Below, in pieces: positions 33,937 through 45,700 of a stretch of 64,000 nt of DNA. How positions within the stretch are numbered: the stretch's first letter is position 1; each line of letters opens with the position of its first letter. Source of the DNA: Penicillium oxalicum. Lineage: Eukaryota > Ascomycota > Eurotiomycetes > Eurotiales > Aspergillaceae. Made by a program: the position numbers and the translations under genes. Location: assembly GCF_001723175.1 (NCBI RefSeq), contig NC_064654.1, positions 2,604,001 to 2,668,000 of the forward strand. The letters are read 5' to 3'. The notes under the pieces are model-generated. The model made no database searches and was not told the origin of the DNA. It saw nothing but the letters and a program-made list of their open reading frames with translations.

Positions 33937-35284
33937 GCGATGCGGAACCGAGCAGGTCTTTTTGTGATCTCGGCCTCAAATCTGACCTGGTGATGGACGA
34001 AAGAGGTGAAGCGATATCCTCTCAGATTTCAATTCGTCTCACCTTGATGGTCGATGGTGGGACGTTCTTCTCTGATTTAAAAGGACCTGCTTGGGGGAAG
34101 CGTCAATCACATTTGGGTGAGCCGACGTTGTGGTGGTGGCCTTTTTCTTGTTTCTTGTTTCTTGTTTCTATTTTTTGTCTTGTCTTTTTTGGGGAAATTC
34201 CTATTCTTTCCGAAGCCGACGTGAGGAAGACTGTATTTTTAATTTTTTCCTCGTTTTGTTCTTTTTTTTCTTATTATTATTAATACCCTCACTTGTACTT
34301 TTAATTTTAATCTTTCAATCAAGACCATCACTTTCAATTTCCAAAGGAAGACATCTTACTTGAAGCGGCGATCTATCACAATCTATGCACATCCATCAAC
34401 CTCCAAATCAAACGGCCCAACGACAGGAAACTCCAAGTGTACCAATCCCGTGATCCATTCGCTCTGCATGATTCGACCCGTGGACTATTTCGATAATCTT
34501 GATTGCAATTTTTTTACCCCCCTTTCGGCGGGTGATTCGTGAGAATGGGAAGGGTTAGGGGGGATGAGATAGGTAGGATTTTGATGTGTGTCTATTTTGA
34601 GAGACTGGAATGATTTTTTTTGGCAAAGCGGATGGGAGGAGGAGGATGGTAGAAATCCAAGGGAGGGAAGGATAGATTGATTGTGAGTATGGGATGGGTC
34701 TTATAGAGGTCTATATTGGGCTGGATGGTCAGGTCAGCCTCCGTGCATGGAAATGCGGTGAGACTAGACGGAGGGAGATAAAACGAAGTGGGGACAGGGC
34801 GAGATGAGATAGTTTGAAATGGGATAAGAGTATTTGATATCTATGTTTGTTTATTGGGCACTGCAGAGGGACGTTGATACCTTTTCAGATCCAAGCTGCA
34901 AGGAAAGAGAAGAATACAAGGGATTCGGAAAAGAGAACGAAAGAAAAAAGAAAAAAGAAATCTTGAGATTAGATACGCTCTCGAGGTATATCAAAACAAT
35001 GCCAAAAAGAAAAGAGAGAAAAACAGTCGAGGTTTCGACCTGAGCAAAGCCGCCAAGCATATTCCAAAAAGAAAAGATGAGGAACCAAGAAACGAAAAAG
35101 GGCATTGTGAAAAAGACACAGAAACTGGTGGACAAAGACAACAAAGACATGAAAACTGTCAAAGTCATTGCACCTCAAGGTCACAATGGTGCAAACGCGT
35201 ATGCTCGTGAGCGACGGCTTGACCCGATGTCGGCTTTGTCTCTTGTTCCTCTCCAATTTACAGCTCTCTTTCTCTCTTCCCTAT
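33937..35284. other. Convergent spacer with a T-rich 3' region and a purine-rich tract
   Basis: This lies between the 3' ends of the nuclease gene (+) and urease (-). 34140-34290 is T-rich on the plus strand. 34898-34970 and 34996-35110 are strongly A/G-rich, with only scattered pyrimidines. The open frames here follow this bias and are not credible genes. Confidence 0.5.
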
Positions 35285-38200
35285 TTAAAAGATGAAATAC
35301 GACTGCGTCAAGGGTAACTCGGACGCGGGTTCCGCATCGCACAGCATCCCATCAGCCTCGACCGTCTGTGGAATCACGCACTATAGTAAGCCAATGGACA
35401 GTCATACCGATCGGACAATCATCTCTCGACGCTGAAAATCGCACGGGAAGAACCATCCTGAGAATGAACTTACATAGCTTTCCGGGTCGACCTTCATTTT
35501 TGGCATCGCATCGTTGAATTTCATGTCTTTCTTACTGACGGTTCGGCAGCCCTTGACAGCTTCGACGCGCTTGCGTAACCCGTAGCTTTGTACAACGCCG
35601 TTGTCGATTGAGGCTTGTGAGACGAACATGATCGATGTGCTTGGTAAAAGGGCCTATAGACCAGGAAAAGAAAAGAAGGATGATTAGTATTACTCGCTTA
35701 TGTATCCGCATGATAGACTTGGTCGTGAGATTTTCCACGCTTGGACAAGGAAAAAAAAAAGGACGGGACTTACCCCGTACATAGGCCGCATGATCATCGG
35801 CTCGATGGTCGGAATGGATGCGTTTGGATCGCCCTGTTCGTGAATAGTCAGTAAAAGAAAACCGTGGAATCCGGATTGTGAATCGTGGCCAGTTGATGTG
35901 CGTACCATATTTGCAACGACAATCATTCCACTCTTCAACACCTGCAGCGGTTTCGTTCCAAAGGTGGCCGGTTTCCACAACACCAAATCGGCCACTTTGC
36001 CCACTTCGACACTTCCAATCAGATGACCCATGCCCTGCGCCAGCGCCGGGTTGATCGTATACTTGCTGATATACCGCTTCACTCGGAAATTATCATTATC
36101 TGTACCCTCGTCCTCCGCCAACTTGCCCCGCTGCATCTTGTTCTTGTGCGCCGTGTGCCAGGTCCGCAGGACGACTTCTCCACACCGGCCCATGGCCTGG
36201 GAATCAGAAGACATCATGCTAATCGCGCCGAGATCGTGCAGAACGTCCTCTGCGGCGATGGTTTCCGCACGGATCCGACTCTCGGCAAAGGCGACGTCTT
36301 CGGGGATGTTCTTTGACAAGTGATGGCAGACCATCAGCATGTCGAGATGTTCGTCGAGCGTGTTGAGTGTGAAGGGGCGGGTCGGGTTGGTGCTGCTGGG
36401 GAGCACGTTGGGATGTTCCACCACGGAGATGATGTCGGGGGCGTGGCCACCACCGGCGCCTTCGGTGTGGTATGTGTGGATGGTTCGGCCCTTGAACGCC
36501 TCGATGGTCTGCTCGACAAATCCAGACTCGTTGAGGGTGTCGGTGTGAATCATGCATTGAACATCATATCTGTCGCAGACGGACAGACAATTGTCGATGG
36601 CGGCTGGAGTCGATCCCCAATCTTCATGGAGCTTGAGACCAGCGGCACCAGCCTCGATCTGCTCTTCAATACTGATCGTACCGCAGTCGTTGCCTTTGCC
36701 GGTGATGCCGAGATTGATAGGCAGAGAGTCGCAGGCCTGCATCATATTTTTCAGGTGATTGGGCCCCGGGGTACATGTTGTCGCGTTCGATCCCGTACTG
36801 GGCCCCGTTCCACCACCCAGGAAAGTGGTCACCCCCGAGGCAAGCGCCTCTTCCACTTGCTGCGGACAGATGAGATGGATATGTGTATCGAATCCGCCCG
36901 CCGTGACGATCTTGTTCTCCCCAGCAATGACATCCGTCGACGCGCCAATCACCAAGTCCGGATGCACTCCATCCATGACGTCGGGATTTCCCGCCTTTCC
37001 GATGCCCGCAATCATCCCATTCTTGATTCCAATGTCTGCCTTGTAGATACCCGTATAGTCGATGATCAAGGCGTTCGTGATCACCGTGTCCACACACTCG
37101 GCCGCTGATCGTCCCGAGGCCTGTCCCATCCCTTCACGCAGGGTCTTGCCTCCGCCAAAGGCGCATTCATCTCCGTAGCTGGTCATGTCCTTTTCCACTT
37201 GAATCCACAGGTTGGTCAATCCGAGCCGCACCAGATCGCCCGTGGTAGGCCCAAACATGCGCGAGTACGCCTCACGCTCCATGGAGAAGCTGGTGATAAG
37301 CGCACTGTCCGCCATGGGCTCCGGCACATGCGCAAAGCCCGCCGCCTGCAGCTTGGTGGTGAGCTCTTCGGCCCGACTGAGATCCACGAGGCCATTGGCG
37401 AGCCAGTTGCCTCCACGGATGATCTTGTGACCGGCGATTTCGACCAAGGTCACGGTCTTGGTGTCCCCGGGCTCGAAGCGAATCGACGTACCGGCGGGGA
37501 TGTCGAGACGGAAGCCATAGGAGCGCACCCGGTCGAAGTGTAATTGCGGGTTGGTCTCGATAAAGTGATAATGTGACCCGACCTAGCATCCATCGAATCA
37601 CGTGCGGTCAGTCCTGGTTGGGCTCTGGATAGTGAAAATACAGCTTCTTCATACCTGAATGGGTCGATCTCCCTTACTCATCACCTTCAGACGAATCCGT
37701 CTCCGCCCATCATTCAACACAATGCGCGCGTGTTTGGCCGGGATCACGGCGCCGGGCATCTTCTCCGGCATAAAGTCTTCCGGGTCCGGGTCCGGAAAGG
37801 CCTCGCGATGGGGAACTGGTAAAAAGCTGCCATACAGAGCACGCTCGAGGTCTCCTTCGTCACTACTGATGGGATGGTGCACCGTGACCAAATAGGTGCC
37901 CGACGGAAAGGTGCCTTCGACTTGAAGTTCGACGAGCGTGGCGACAACGGAGGGAAGCACATGTCGACGACCGAGCATGGTCTTTCCGATGGACATGAGA
38001 TCGGCGACGGAGTAGTGGCCATCGCGGATGAGCTAGATCGCACGGGAGACGGCATGAGCTGCAGGGTTCGGGAGAAAAGCGAGTCTTCGAGTGATCTTCC
38101 AGATACTTTGGACGGAAGGACGAAAAAGAGAAGAAAAAAACAAAACCCAAAAACGGCGAGAGGTCAAAAGGCGAATATCTTACCTCGTGCAGCACGCTCG

Positions 38201-38588
38201 CAATCAGAGCCTATCATGGTGGGCAAAAGGATGAGCCTTTCTCGTCAGCGATCTCGGGCGTTGGTGGTACAGGTGCAGCCTATTTGGGGTGTGCATTGGG
38301 GGCTCGTTCAGGCCCAGTCTCGAACGTACCGTCGCCTCTGCATGGTTCAATCTCACGCCTCTAGCTAGACGGCGTTGGGCCAGAAATCCGAGATGGGCAA
38401 TTGTGAGCTTATCGAGCTGTATGAGATCCCCACCGCGGTCAGCTTGGAATGACTTTTCCGTTCCAGTGATTCTGAATATGTCCGTCTTTCCCTCATGGGA
38501 ATTTTGGCGCACTGCTTGCACTGCACGCAAGGGTATGGTGGAAGAAAGCTTGGCCGTGCGATCGTACCTCTCTCGGAATAAGCTGCAT
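35285..38588 (-). CDS. ureB: Urease (nickel-dependent, single-chain)
   Basis: Eight exons: 38568-38588, 38330-38416, 38184-38210, 37655-38032, 35906-37582, 35774-35833, 35474-35653 and 35285-35365; they give 836 residues, near the jack-bean and fungal length. Urease hydrolyses urea to ammonia and carbamate in the cytosol. The gamma-like part has [20 protein letters not shown], then the beta-like part and the alpha catalytic part follow in one chain. Active-site groups are present: HIHLICPQQ (nickel His pair), [17 protein letters not shown] (carbamylated Lys), [13 protein letters not shown] and [15 protein letters not shown] (nickel His), [20 protein letters not shown] (catalytic-flap His) and [16 protein letters not shown] (nickel Asp). 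The end [11 protein letters not shown] is typical. The first and third coding exons are only 21 and 27 nt. The long antisense frames inside exon 5 are shadows. Confidence 0.96.
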
Positions 38589-40249
38589 CGTGCCGGTGGA
38601 ACCTCGAGCTTGGCGCACAGGAGGAGGAGTTTTGAGTGCCGCAACGGCCGGACACGGGTCTGGAAATCGTCACGCGAGGAGAAGGAGATGGAGGAGGAGA
38701 CAGGAATCCCGGGCCGACAGACACCGGACGGCGGACGGAATGCAATCTGGCAGTCCTCCGGTAACGAGACGTCGAAACTATGTAACCTCGATTGCTCCTG
38801 TGGGTATGGCACAAAGCAGATACTTCCCACCGTCACTGGAAGATGGACCAGGGGGGAGAGACAAGGGCCTCAAAAAAAAAAGAAAGGAAAGAGACAATGT
38901 GGGGAGGATTTCCATTCCGGGAGTGCTGGCAGTTTTTAAACAGAGCGTACTTCCATTCAAGGATACCTTTTTTTTTCCTCTATCTACGACTGTATCTTGT
39001 GCTATCGGCACTACTCATCCAGTCCGGTGGAACTCTCGTCCCCACTGCTCTTTCTGTCTCCTCCATGGCGGGGAGGGACTCGCGATAAGAGCTGCAGCGA
39101 CCGCTTCACAGCCCACGCTGCTCGCCGTGCGCCTCGTCTTGCCCGTGCGACGACCCGAGATAAGCGTGCCGATGGGCGAGTGAGCGACCCGCATTGCGCC
39201 CAACGAGAGCCCAGAATCACGAGACTTGCACCCCCCCTGGCCCTCTCCCCGCATTCGGCCGCGTTAGTCACAGCGTTGACTGACGGAAACTAAACGGAGC
39301 GTGAAAACTACTGCACCAAAAACCCTCGATGGAGGAATGGTGTCCATAGTCGTACAGAACAACAATGCAAGCAAGATGAGAACCCAATGCATTCCAGTAC
39401 ACGTATCGGGTGATGGATATTCATACTGGGTACAGAATAGATCTCATGAAGATATGATTCTGGTGAATGTCCAGCCCACAATATTCCTCGAATAGAAACT
39501 AGTCACCCAGGAGAATCATTGGAGCGTATGTGAACTCTGTTCGTGTCAACTGGTCTCTCGCAGCCGTCACGGAGCTCGGGTCGGTTCGCTCCGCTTAGCC
39601 TAGCGGGACTCGGCATGGCGAGGCTGCGGGTGATTATTCTACACGTCACGGTTGCACGAGTGCCGTGGACATCTTTCAACGCAATCCAGGAGAGCATGTC
39701 AGATTGGCAAGGCAGGAAAATAAGAAGAAAAAAAGAGAAAAGGTTATACACATCCGATTCACAAAGTCCATCCGGTGGACATCGCTCAACGACAGCCGAT
39801 TCTGGCCATCAACGCCGATTTCCCATCTTCTCTCAAAAGGACTCCGTCACGAGGCGCCAATCTGGTCCTCGACACACAGGCGAGTGCTTCGCACCAGCAC
39901 TAGTCAAGAGAGCCAATCGAACACCAAAAGAAAAACATTGAAAATGAAAAAAAAGGGCGCCCGTGTGAACAATACATAAAAAAAGCAAAGAAATCAAGGG
40001 CTGGAACCTGACGATAGGGCCGTTACCAAGGACGTTCCAAGCGCGCCTGGCCGTCGACCGCCGGACCTCCCAAAAAGGAGTCCGGGAGATCGTACCATCT
40101 CTCATCCGGGGGGTGGGGGGCTTTCAAGGCACTTGTAGACCACGGCGGCCCGGAACAGACCCCCTGGGCGTTTCGATGCGGCTTACTTCTCTTCTGGTCG
40201 TTGCTTTTCCTTTCTCTTCCCATTGAATGTGACCCACTCGACGACAAAC
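38589..40249. other. Urease promoter and HMG gene 3' flank
   Basis: Both flanking genes are on the minus strand. The part next to 38589 is the urease promoter; the part next to 40249 is the 3' flank of the HMG gene. Open frames near 38590-39290 on both strands are GC-biased by-products with no recognisable features. Confidence 0.45.
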
Positions 40250-41744
40250 TTAGAGCTCGCTCTTGCGCTTCTTGGCGCGGCGCTTGGGCTCGGCCGGGGT
40301 TGACTTGACCGAGGCGGGCTCGGCAGCCTTGCGGCCGCGTTTCACGGGTGAGGCAGGCTTCGCGGGAGACTCGGCCACTTCCTTGACCGCCTTGATGTCA
40401 CTGCGACGACGCTTGGCGCTCGCCGGCTTGGGAGGAGTCTTTTGCTTGACGGGGACTGGGGAGGGAGATTGCTCAACCACCTCCTCTTCCTCGGAATCGG
40501 ACGTGTCCGAGTCGGACGACTCGGACTCGACCGGGGCGGCGGCGATGCCCTGCTGCAGTTGGTCGTTGGCCGCATCATCATCCCCTCCCTTGTGGCCGGC
40601 CTTGTAGGCCGCCATGTCGCGCTTGTAGGCCTCGTAGTTCTCCAGGTACTGGGACTTGTAGATCTCCTTCTCCTTGGGGTCCATGGTCTGCCAGCGACGC
40701 GTCCCCTCATCCGCCACATCCTTGGGCTTCGCACTCCCGCCGAGATCCTCGGCGATCTTGTGGCGGTTCTGCTGCATGTACAGGAAGTACGGCGTCAGGG
40801 CCCGCTTAGGCGCATTGGGATCCACGGGCGCACGCTTGCGCTTCTTGGGCACATCCGCCTCGGCCTTGGGGCCAGGGCTACCCGCCCGAGCTTCCACATG
40901 GCTGGAGAGACTCGTCGGCATGGCGGGGATGTCGATGGTGGCGGGACCGCCATTGATCACGTTGTTCACGTGCTCCACGTACGCCTTGCTCAGATCCGCA
41001 ATGTAGGATTGCAGAGCCATCAGGCGCATAATGACCTAGAAGCCAGAGTCAGAGTCGGGTGAAATTTCATGATTGATGCTGCATGGTCCCAACAAAAAAT
41101 GGAACGCGAACCTCCCCCCAGCGCCAAGAAGTGAAATGAAGCTTGAGAGTTCTTCTCAGCCGTGTATTAATGTTTGGGCAGCTCATCGTAAGCTACACTG
41201 TTATTTTCCCCCCTCAGGGCAAGAATGACAGGAGGGGACACCAGCAGGAGTTGTATGAGGCACAACGGAGAGTCTGCTTGGTGGGCTCAGTAGGCTGGAG
41301 GGTTGTGGGTGGGGGGGCAGCACGGGCAGACACAAGCTTGACACGCGTTGGGGGGGAGGGGAGGAGCAGGTGTCAGTAGCTCATCCGGTGACGCGCCACC
41401 CGCACCACAAGAAAATTCAAATAAACACAGCTTTGACCAAAGAGAGTAGACCCCGGCGACAGAGAAATCAAGCTTCAATTTTCCTTTGAGCGTGGCTAAA
41501 CATGAACGCGACAGCTCTGTTGATATGCGACGCGTGAGAGACCGCGCCGGCGGGCTCACGGGCTCCAGAGACGGGCCAAAAGCGCGACCGAGTGAGGGAG
41601 AAAAAAAACGAGGCAAGAAGGGAAAAACGAACAGAAAGGAGATAGATATGAAGACACAAGCTGATCACTTACGGCATCTTTGGAGTTGCGGAGCTCCTCA
41701 ATATTGACGGCCACGGTGGCCTCGGAGTCATGCTTAGACGCCAT
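40250..41744 (-). CDS. HMG-box chromatin protein (Hmo1/Nhp6 relative)
   Basis: Two exons, 41673-41744 and 40250-41035, encode 285 residues. The N-terminus MASKHDSEATVAVNIEELRN is followed by a short helical segment with DLSKAYVEHVNNVING. A single HMG box starts at DPNAPKRALTPYFLYMQQNR and continues through MDPKEKEIYKSQYLENYEAY. The C-terminus has an acidic serine run (SDSDTSDSEEEEVVEQS), then a lysine-rich, AT-hook-like tail (KRGRKAAEPAS, PKRRAKKRKSEL). The layout fits a nuclear DNA-bending protein acting at chromatin or rDNA. The 637-bp intron is by far the longest in the window. Its flanks are clean (GCC/GTAAGT and CTAG/GTC), and it joins two halves of one helix. A long plus-strand frame over exon 2 is a shadow. 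Confidence 0.88.
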
Positions 41745-43695
41745 TATAATGGGAAAAAGTGGTTGGTGGGCGGAAGTCGGGGGAGGTGATAGTTTTTTTG
41801 GTGACAAGACGGGGGGAGGGGGTTAATGAGAAGGAGAAAATTCAGCGAGGTTTTGGGGGTGGGGGGGGGGGGGGGGTCGTGGAAGGGAAAAAGGAAAGCT
41901 GGTGGGAATGAGCCGGAGGGGGGGACCCTTTAGTGGAGGGAAGGCAAGAGGCCCACCGAGCTGGAACGTTGGAATCAAACAAAAAAAAAAACGCAGCGTC
42001 TGGAGATTGTTCATGCCCGACACCGCCCGTTGCCCACCGGGAGAGACGCCAGGCGGCATTTGGCCACAGGCCTGGGCGGAGGGACTGGACGGGGTGAGCT
42101 GACCGCCCCAAATGCCCAATGCCTCGTTGAAAGGCCCCTCTTCTCCCCCCCCCACAAGTGAGCCCGGCAGCGCCCCCACGCAGCCACGAATGTGGACGCC
42201 TATCACTCCTCACGGCTGCTTTGGGCATGGGCTATGGCCAATCCACGACTCGACCTGGGTCTTTCATGACATGAAGAAGAGAATATCCAATTGCCGCCCC
42301 CCCCCCCCGCCGGTACTCATCTCTCAGTCCTCGTACTGTCTCGTACTTGTCGCCAGTTGCCGCCAACCACAAGCCGCCCGTCCGGTGACACTTTGTTAAA
42401 GCGTTTCCCCCGCCCCCCCCTCTGAGCCGTCCACTCTGAAGGACCATGATGAACAACTCAATAAATATATCGGCTCGCTCCGTAATCCCTTGGACACCCG
42501 CCTCCGTAGAAGTTTGAAAACACTCAACTTGAGCTCACCATCACAATCATCTCCACTTCAGGAAATCACTTCTGAGCTCGCAAAAATTCTACATTGTCAA
42601 GCTGTCCATCGACAGCCCTGGTGAATGAATATATCACTACTCCACCTAATGGAAGAGAGGAACCGGAACATACGTGGTATAGGGTCCCACATCCATGAGT
42701 TCTTTTGGGGCCGAATGAGTGGGCATCTACCACTCATAGTATTCTGGTAGAGACCTTACTACTTGACCTTAGGCGGCCCTGACGATGCCGGGCGGCGCGG
42801 AAGTCTCGGGCCTTGATATAGCCATACGCGGGAAGTTGGTTAAAGCTGTCAATGTCAACACCTATACATATCTGTCTGTCCACTAGACTCGGGTCGCCCG
42901 TAGTATGCCTCGTAGTAGGAGACACAGACATGACTCCCAGTACTACTCCTGCATACTACCCGTATCCACCAAGTAGGCACCTAGGGAATTGGTCGATCCA
43001 CGTCTATGACATGGATGAGCGGATCAAGTAGGCAGTAGTAGCGGCTTCTAGCTTAACCTACCTACATAGTAGGTGCACGATAGACCTTGATGGAACTCGC
43101 CAACCTGACTAGGTGGAGGCGAGGGCCAGCCCAAGGTACCAAGCTCCCGCCCGGAAACCTAAGTGAATTCATTGTATTGGTACTTGCGCTTCAGCCAAGC
43201 TGTTCAGAACCTGGCCGCTATTGAACAGGGCATCTATGGAGGTGTCTCCTACTCTCAGTCTCCCGGCCTGGTAGGACGGGTGAGGTACCTGCCTAGATAC
43301 ATACTCCTCGCCAACCGGATTCAATACAATGCATGTCAAGTTCCAACTATCTAGGGGACCTCACCTACCTCTCCTCCTCAGAAAGTAAAAGAGACCCCAA
43401 TCCGCCAGGCAGATGGGAGATGAATCAACGGTCATAATACAAGTAGATTGGGTGAACATATTCTATACTAACGGATCCTCCAAGCCTGCCGCATCACGTA
43501 CAAGCTGCGACGGAGCAGAGGGCGGGAAGGGAATGCGCAGAAAACGGCACCCACTGTTCACATCCTGATCAGTGGACCCCATGCATATCTATATACATTC
43601 GTCTTCTCCTCTCCGTCTCGGGTGGTCCCCGGACCTCATGATAAAATCCAAATTAAAACCCCATACATCACATACTACATCGCGTGCAGGGAAAT
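41745..43695. other. Spacer with G/C homopolymers and TAGGTA/TACCTA motifs
   Basis: The left part is the HMG gene promoter and holds a 16-G run at 41861-41876 with further G/C runs, such as near 42299-42310. From about 42660 to 43380 the sequence is scattered with TAGG, CCTA and TAGGT elements in both orientations. The far right is the 3' flank of mcr1. No credible coding frame is seen. Confidence 0.5.
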
Positions 43696-44893
43696 CTAAA
43701 ACTTGAACACCTGCTCCTTGGTGTAGCCCAACTCCTTCAGGATACCCGTCAGCTCACCCTGGTCCTTGGGGCTGACCTTGGGACCACTGATGGCCTTGTA
43801 CAGACCAGGAGGACCGCAGACGAAGATCTTGATGTTCTCCTCCTTGGGCTCGGGCATCACAGTCTTCAGCAAGTCCTTGGTGATGTAGCCCTTGCCACCG
43901 GTCCAGCCCTCGGGGGGGTTGTCCAGGACGTAGAACGCGCGGAAGCGCTGAGGGTAGGTGTTCTCCAGATCCTCGAGCTCCTTCTTCAGGAGGATGTCGT
44001 CCTCACTGACGTTACCAAACACCAAGGTCACCTTGGTGCGGTCGTCCGGGTTCTTGAAAATACGACGAGCCAGCTGGTACATGGGGGTAATACCGGTACC
44101 ACCGGCGATCAAGGTGATGTGGTCGTGCTTGTTGGCCTCCCAGGGGTACTTGGGAAGGGGACCCTTGAGTGACAGGCGCTGGTCCACATTCATGGAGTGC
44201 AGGTGCTCGGACATGGGGCCGCCAGGGTAGGCCTTGACAACGAGCTCGAGATAACCAGGGGTGTCTGAAATTTTGATGAGTATGCAGTCACAAACAAAGA
44301 CTCGAAAGTGCGTGATAGACCATACCTTCATCGCTGGTGGGAGTGTAGGGACGGAGGACAGGCTTCTCGGCATCTGCGGGCTTGAACTTGGCCAGCAAGG
44401 CAGCTAGACGACCCGAGTGTTAGTATGCGCCTCATCATGCTTGTCCCCCAAAAAACGCGTATCCTTACAGGCAACGGGGAGACCGGAGACGGCCTCGGGG
44501 TCGTCGAATTCGAAGCGGAATCGCTTCGTGTTGTGACTCAGAATCTCAATCTCGGCAAGCTTGAGATCCACCCAGTCGCCGTTGAAGACCTTGGGGCGGT
44601 CCTCGAGCTTGATCGCGGCGGGCACTGAGCTTGAGTCGGAGCTGTAGCGGTACAGACCAGCACCGACACCAGCGAGACCAACAGCGACATAAATGGGGGT
44701 CAGATTGGCCTTCTTGGGCGCGCTCTCAGTGGAGTACTTGCGGAAGCCCTACGAAGCACGCGGTAATTGGTGAGCATGGGGGCGGGCATATTGTCTTCTT
44801 CGCAAGCAATTGCGTGTCATGAGCGGGCAAATTTGAGTGGATGTTTACCTGCTTCAAGGGCTGAGCGCTGCGGAAAGCCTGACGAGCAAACAT
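43696..44893 (-). CDS. mcr1: NADH-cytochrome b5 reductase, mitochondrial (Mcr1)
   Basis: Four exons, 44849-44893, 44469-44748, 44326-44403 and 43696-44264, join in frame to 323 residues, the normal Mcr1 length. The N-terminus [17 protein letters not shown] is a basic mitochondrial presequence. A membrane segment follows ([20 protein letters not shown]). The FAD-binding motif is RPYTPTSDE, at the third splice junction. [11 protein letters not shown] also belongs to the flavin domain. The NADH side has [36 protein letters not shown] and the C-terminal [12 protein letters not shown]. The enzyme passes electrons from NADH to cytochrome b5 and related acceptors at the outer membrane or in the intermembrane space, for example for sterol synthesis and ascorbyl radical recycling. 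A plus-strand frame over exon 4 is a shadow. Confidence 0.96.
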
Positions 44894-45700
44894 GGTGACG
44901 ATGTGGGAGACGAGAATTCGTAGTGTTCGTAGTTCTGAGAGCTGGAAACAGGGCCGCGAGAGAGGTAGAGAATAACCGGCCGGGGAAGAACTCGGATGAA
45001 GGCGGACAGGCGGCTCGGCAGCACCCACTCCAAGGCAATGACGCAATTTCAAGCTCGCCCACCGAGGAAAGGCACTGCCATTGTAAGGGGCCAGGCTTTA
45101 CAGACAGGGTGCCAGGGTAGCGGTGACATCTGTTTTATGGAGAAGATCGAGTCTGGGGGGTCCCAGACTGACAGCGGTGACCTTGGTACTAGTCTCGCAC
45201 ATCAGATGGGGGAGGGTAGATGCGCGATCTGACTTTCACGGATGATCCCAAATATGATCGACTCGAATAAGCGGGCGAAACATTTATACGTGCAGTGTTT
45301 TTTTTGAACACCAGTGCTTCTTTGATAGCAAGCACGCGCGATTTGCGTGGGGTTCGAAGCATCCCAAAATCTGGGGGTCTCTCTCCGTTACTGACCAAAA
45401 GATCATGCGCTGGATGAGCTCTAATAGTCCTACGATAACATAGAAACAAACCTTCCAAAATACAAATCAAAAGTCTGGCAAGGACTGTAGCGGTAACAAA
45501 TTGAACCCGATGATTTTTTAAATTTATCCTCAAGACGCCACTACACGGGACTAGCGACATCTAAACCATCTTCCCACAGCTGGGTACACGCTGGCCGCTT
45601 CCACGCGACCGGTATCTTTCATGCATGCTGTTGGCCATATCGCAGTCATCTCATTGCTACACTCATTTTCTTGAAACCCCAAGACCCCAGCACATTACAT
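44894..45700. other. mcr1 promoter and rpl20 3' flank
   Basis: Both flanking genes are on the minus strand. The spacer should hold the mcr1 promoter and the rpl20 3' region. No coding signal, repeat or RNA gene is seen. Confidence 0.45.

Noticed and set aside
36320..37108. 262-codon plus-strand open frame
   Set aside because: It is antisense to the main urease exon, whose identity is certain; GC-rich codon bias creates the antisense frame.
38289..38939. 216-codon plus-strand open frame
   Set aside because: It overlaps the first urease exons and introns on the other strand and has low-complexity, basic composition without family features.
40442..41062. 206-codon plus-strand open frame rich in Leu, Gly and Val
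   Set aside because: It is antisense to the HMG-box exon and its composition reflects that.
43684..44172. 162-codon plus-strand open frame
   Set aside because: It is antisense to the last exon of mcr1.
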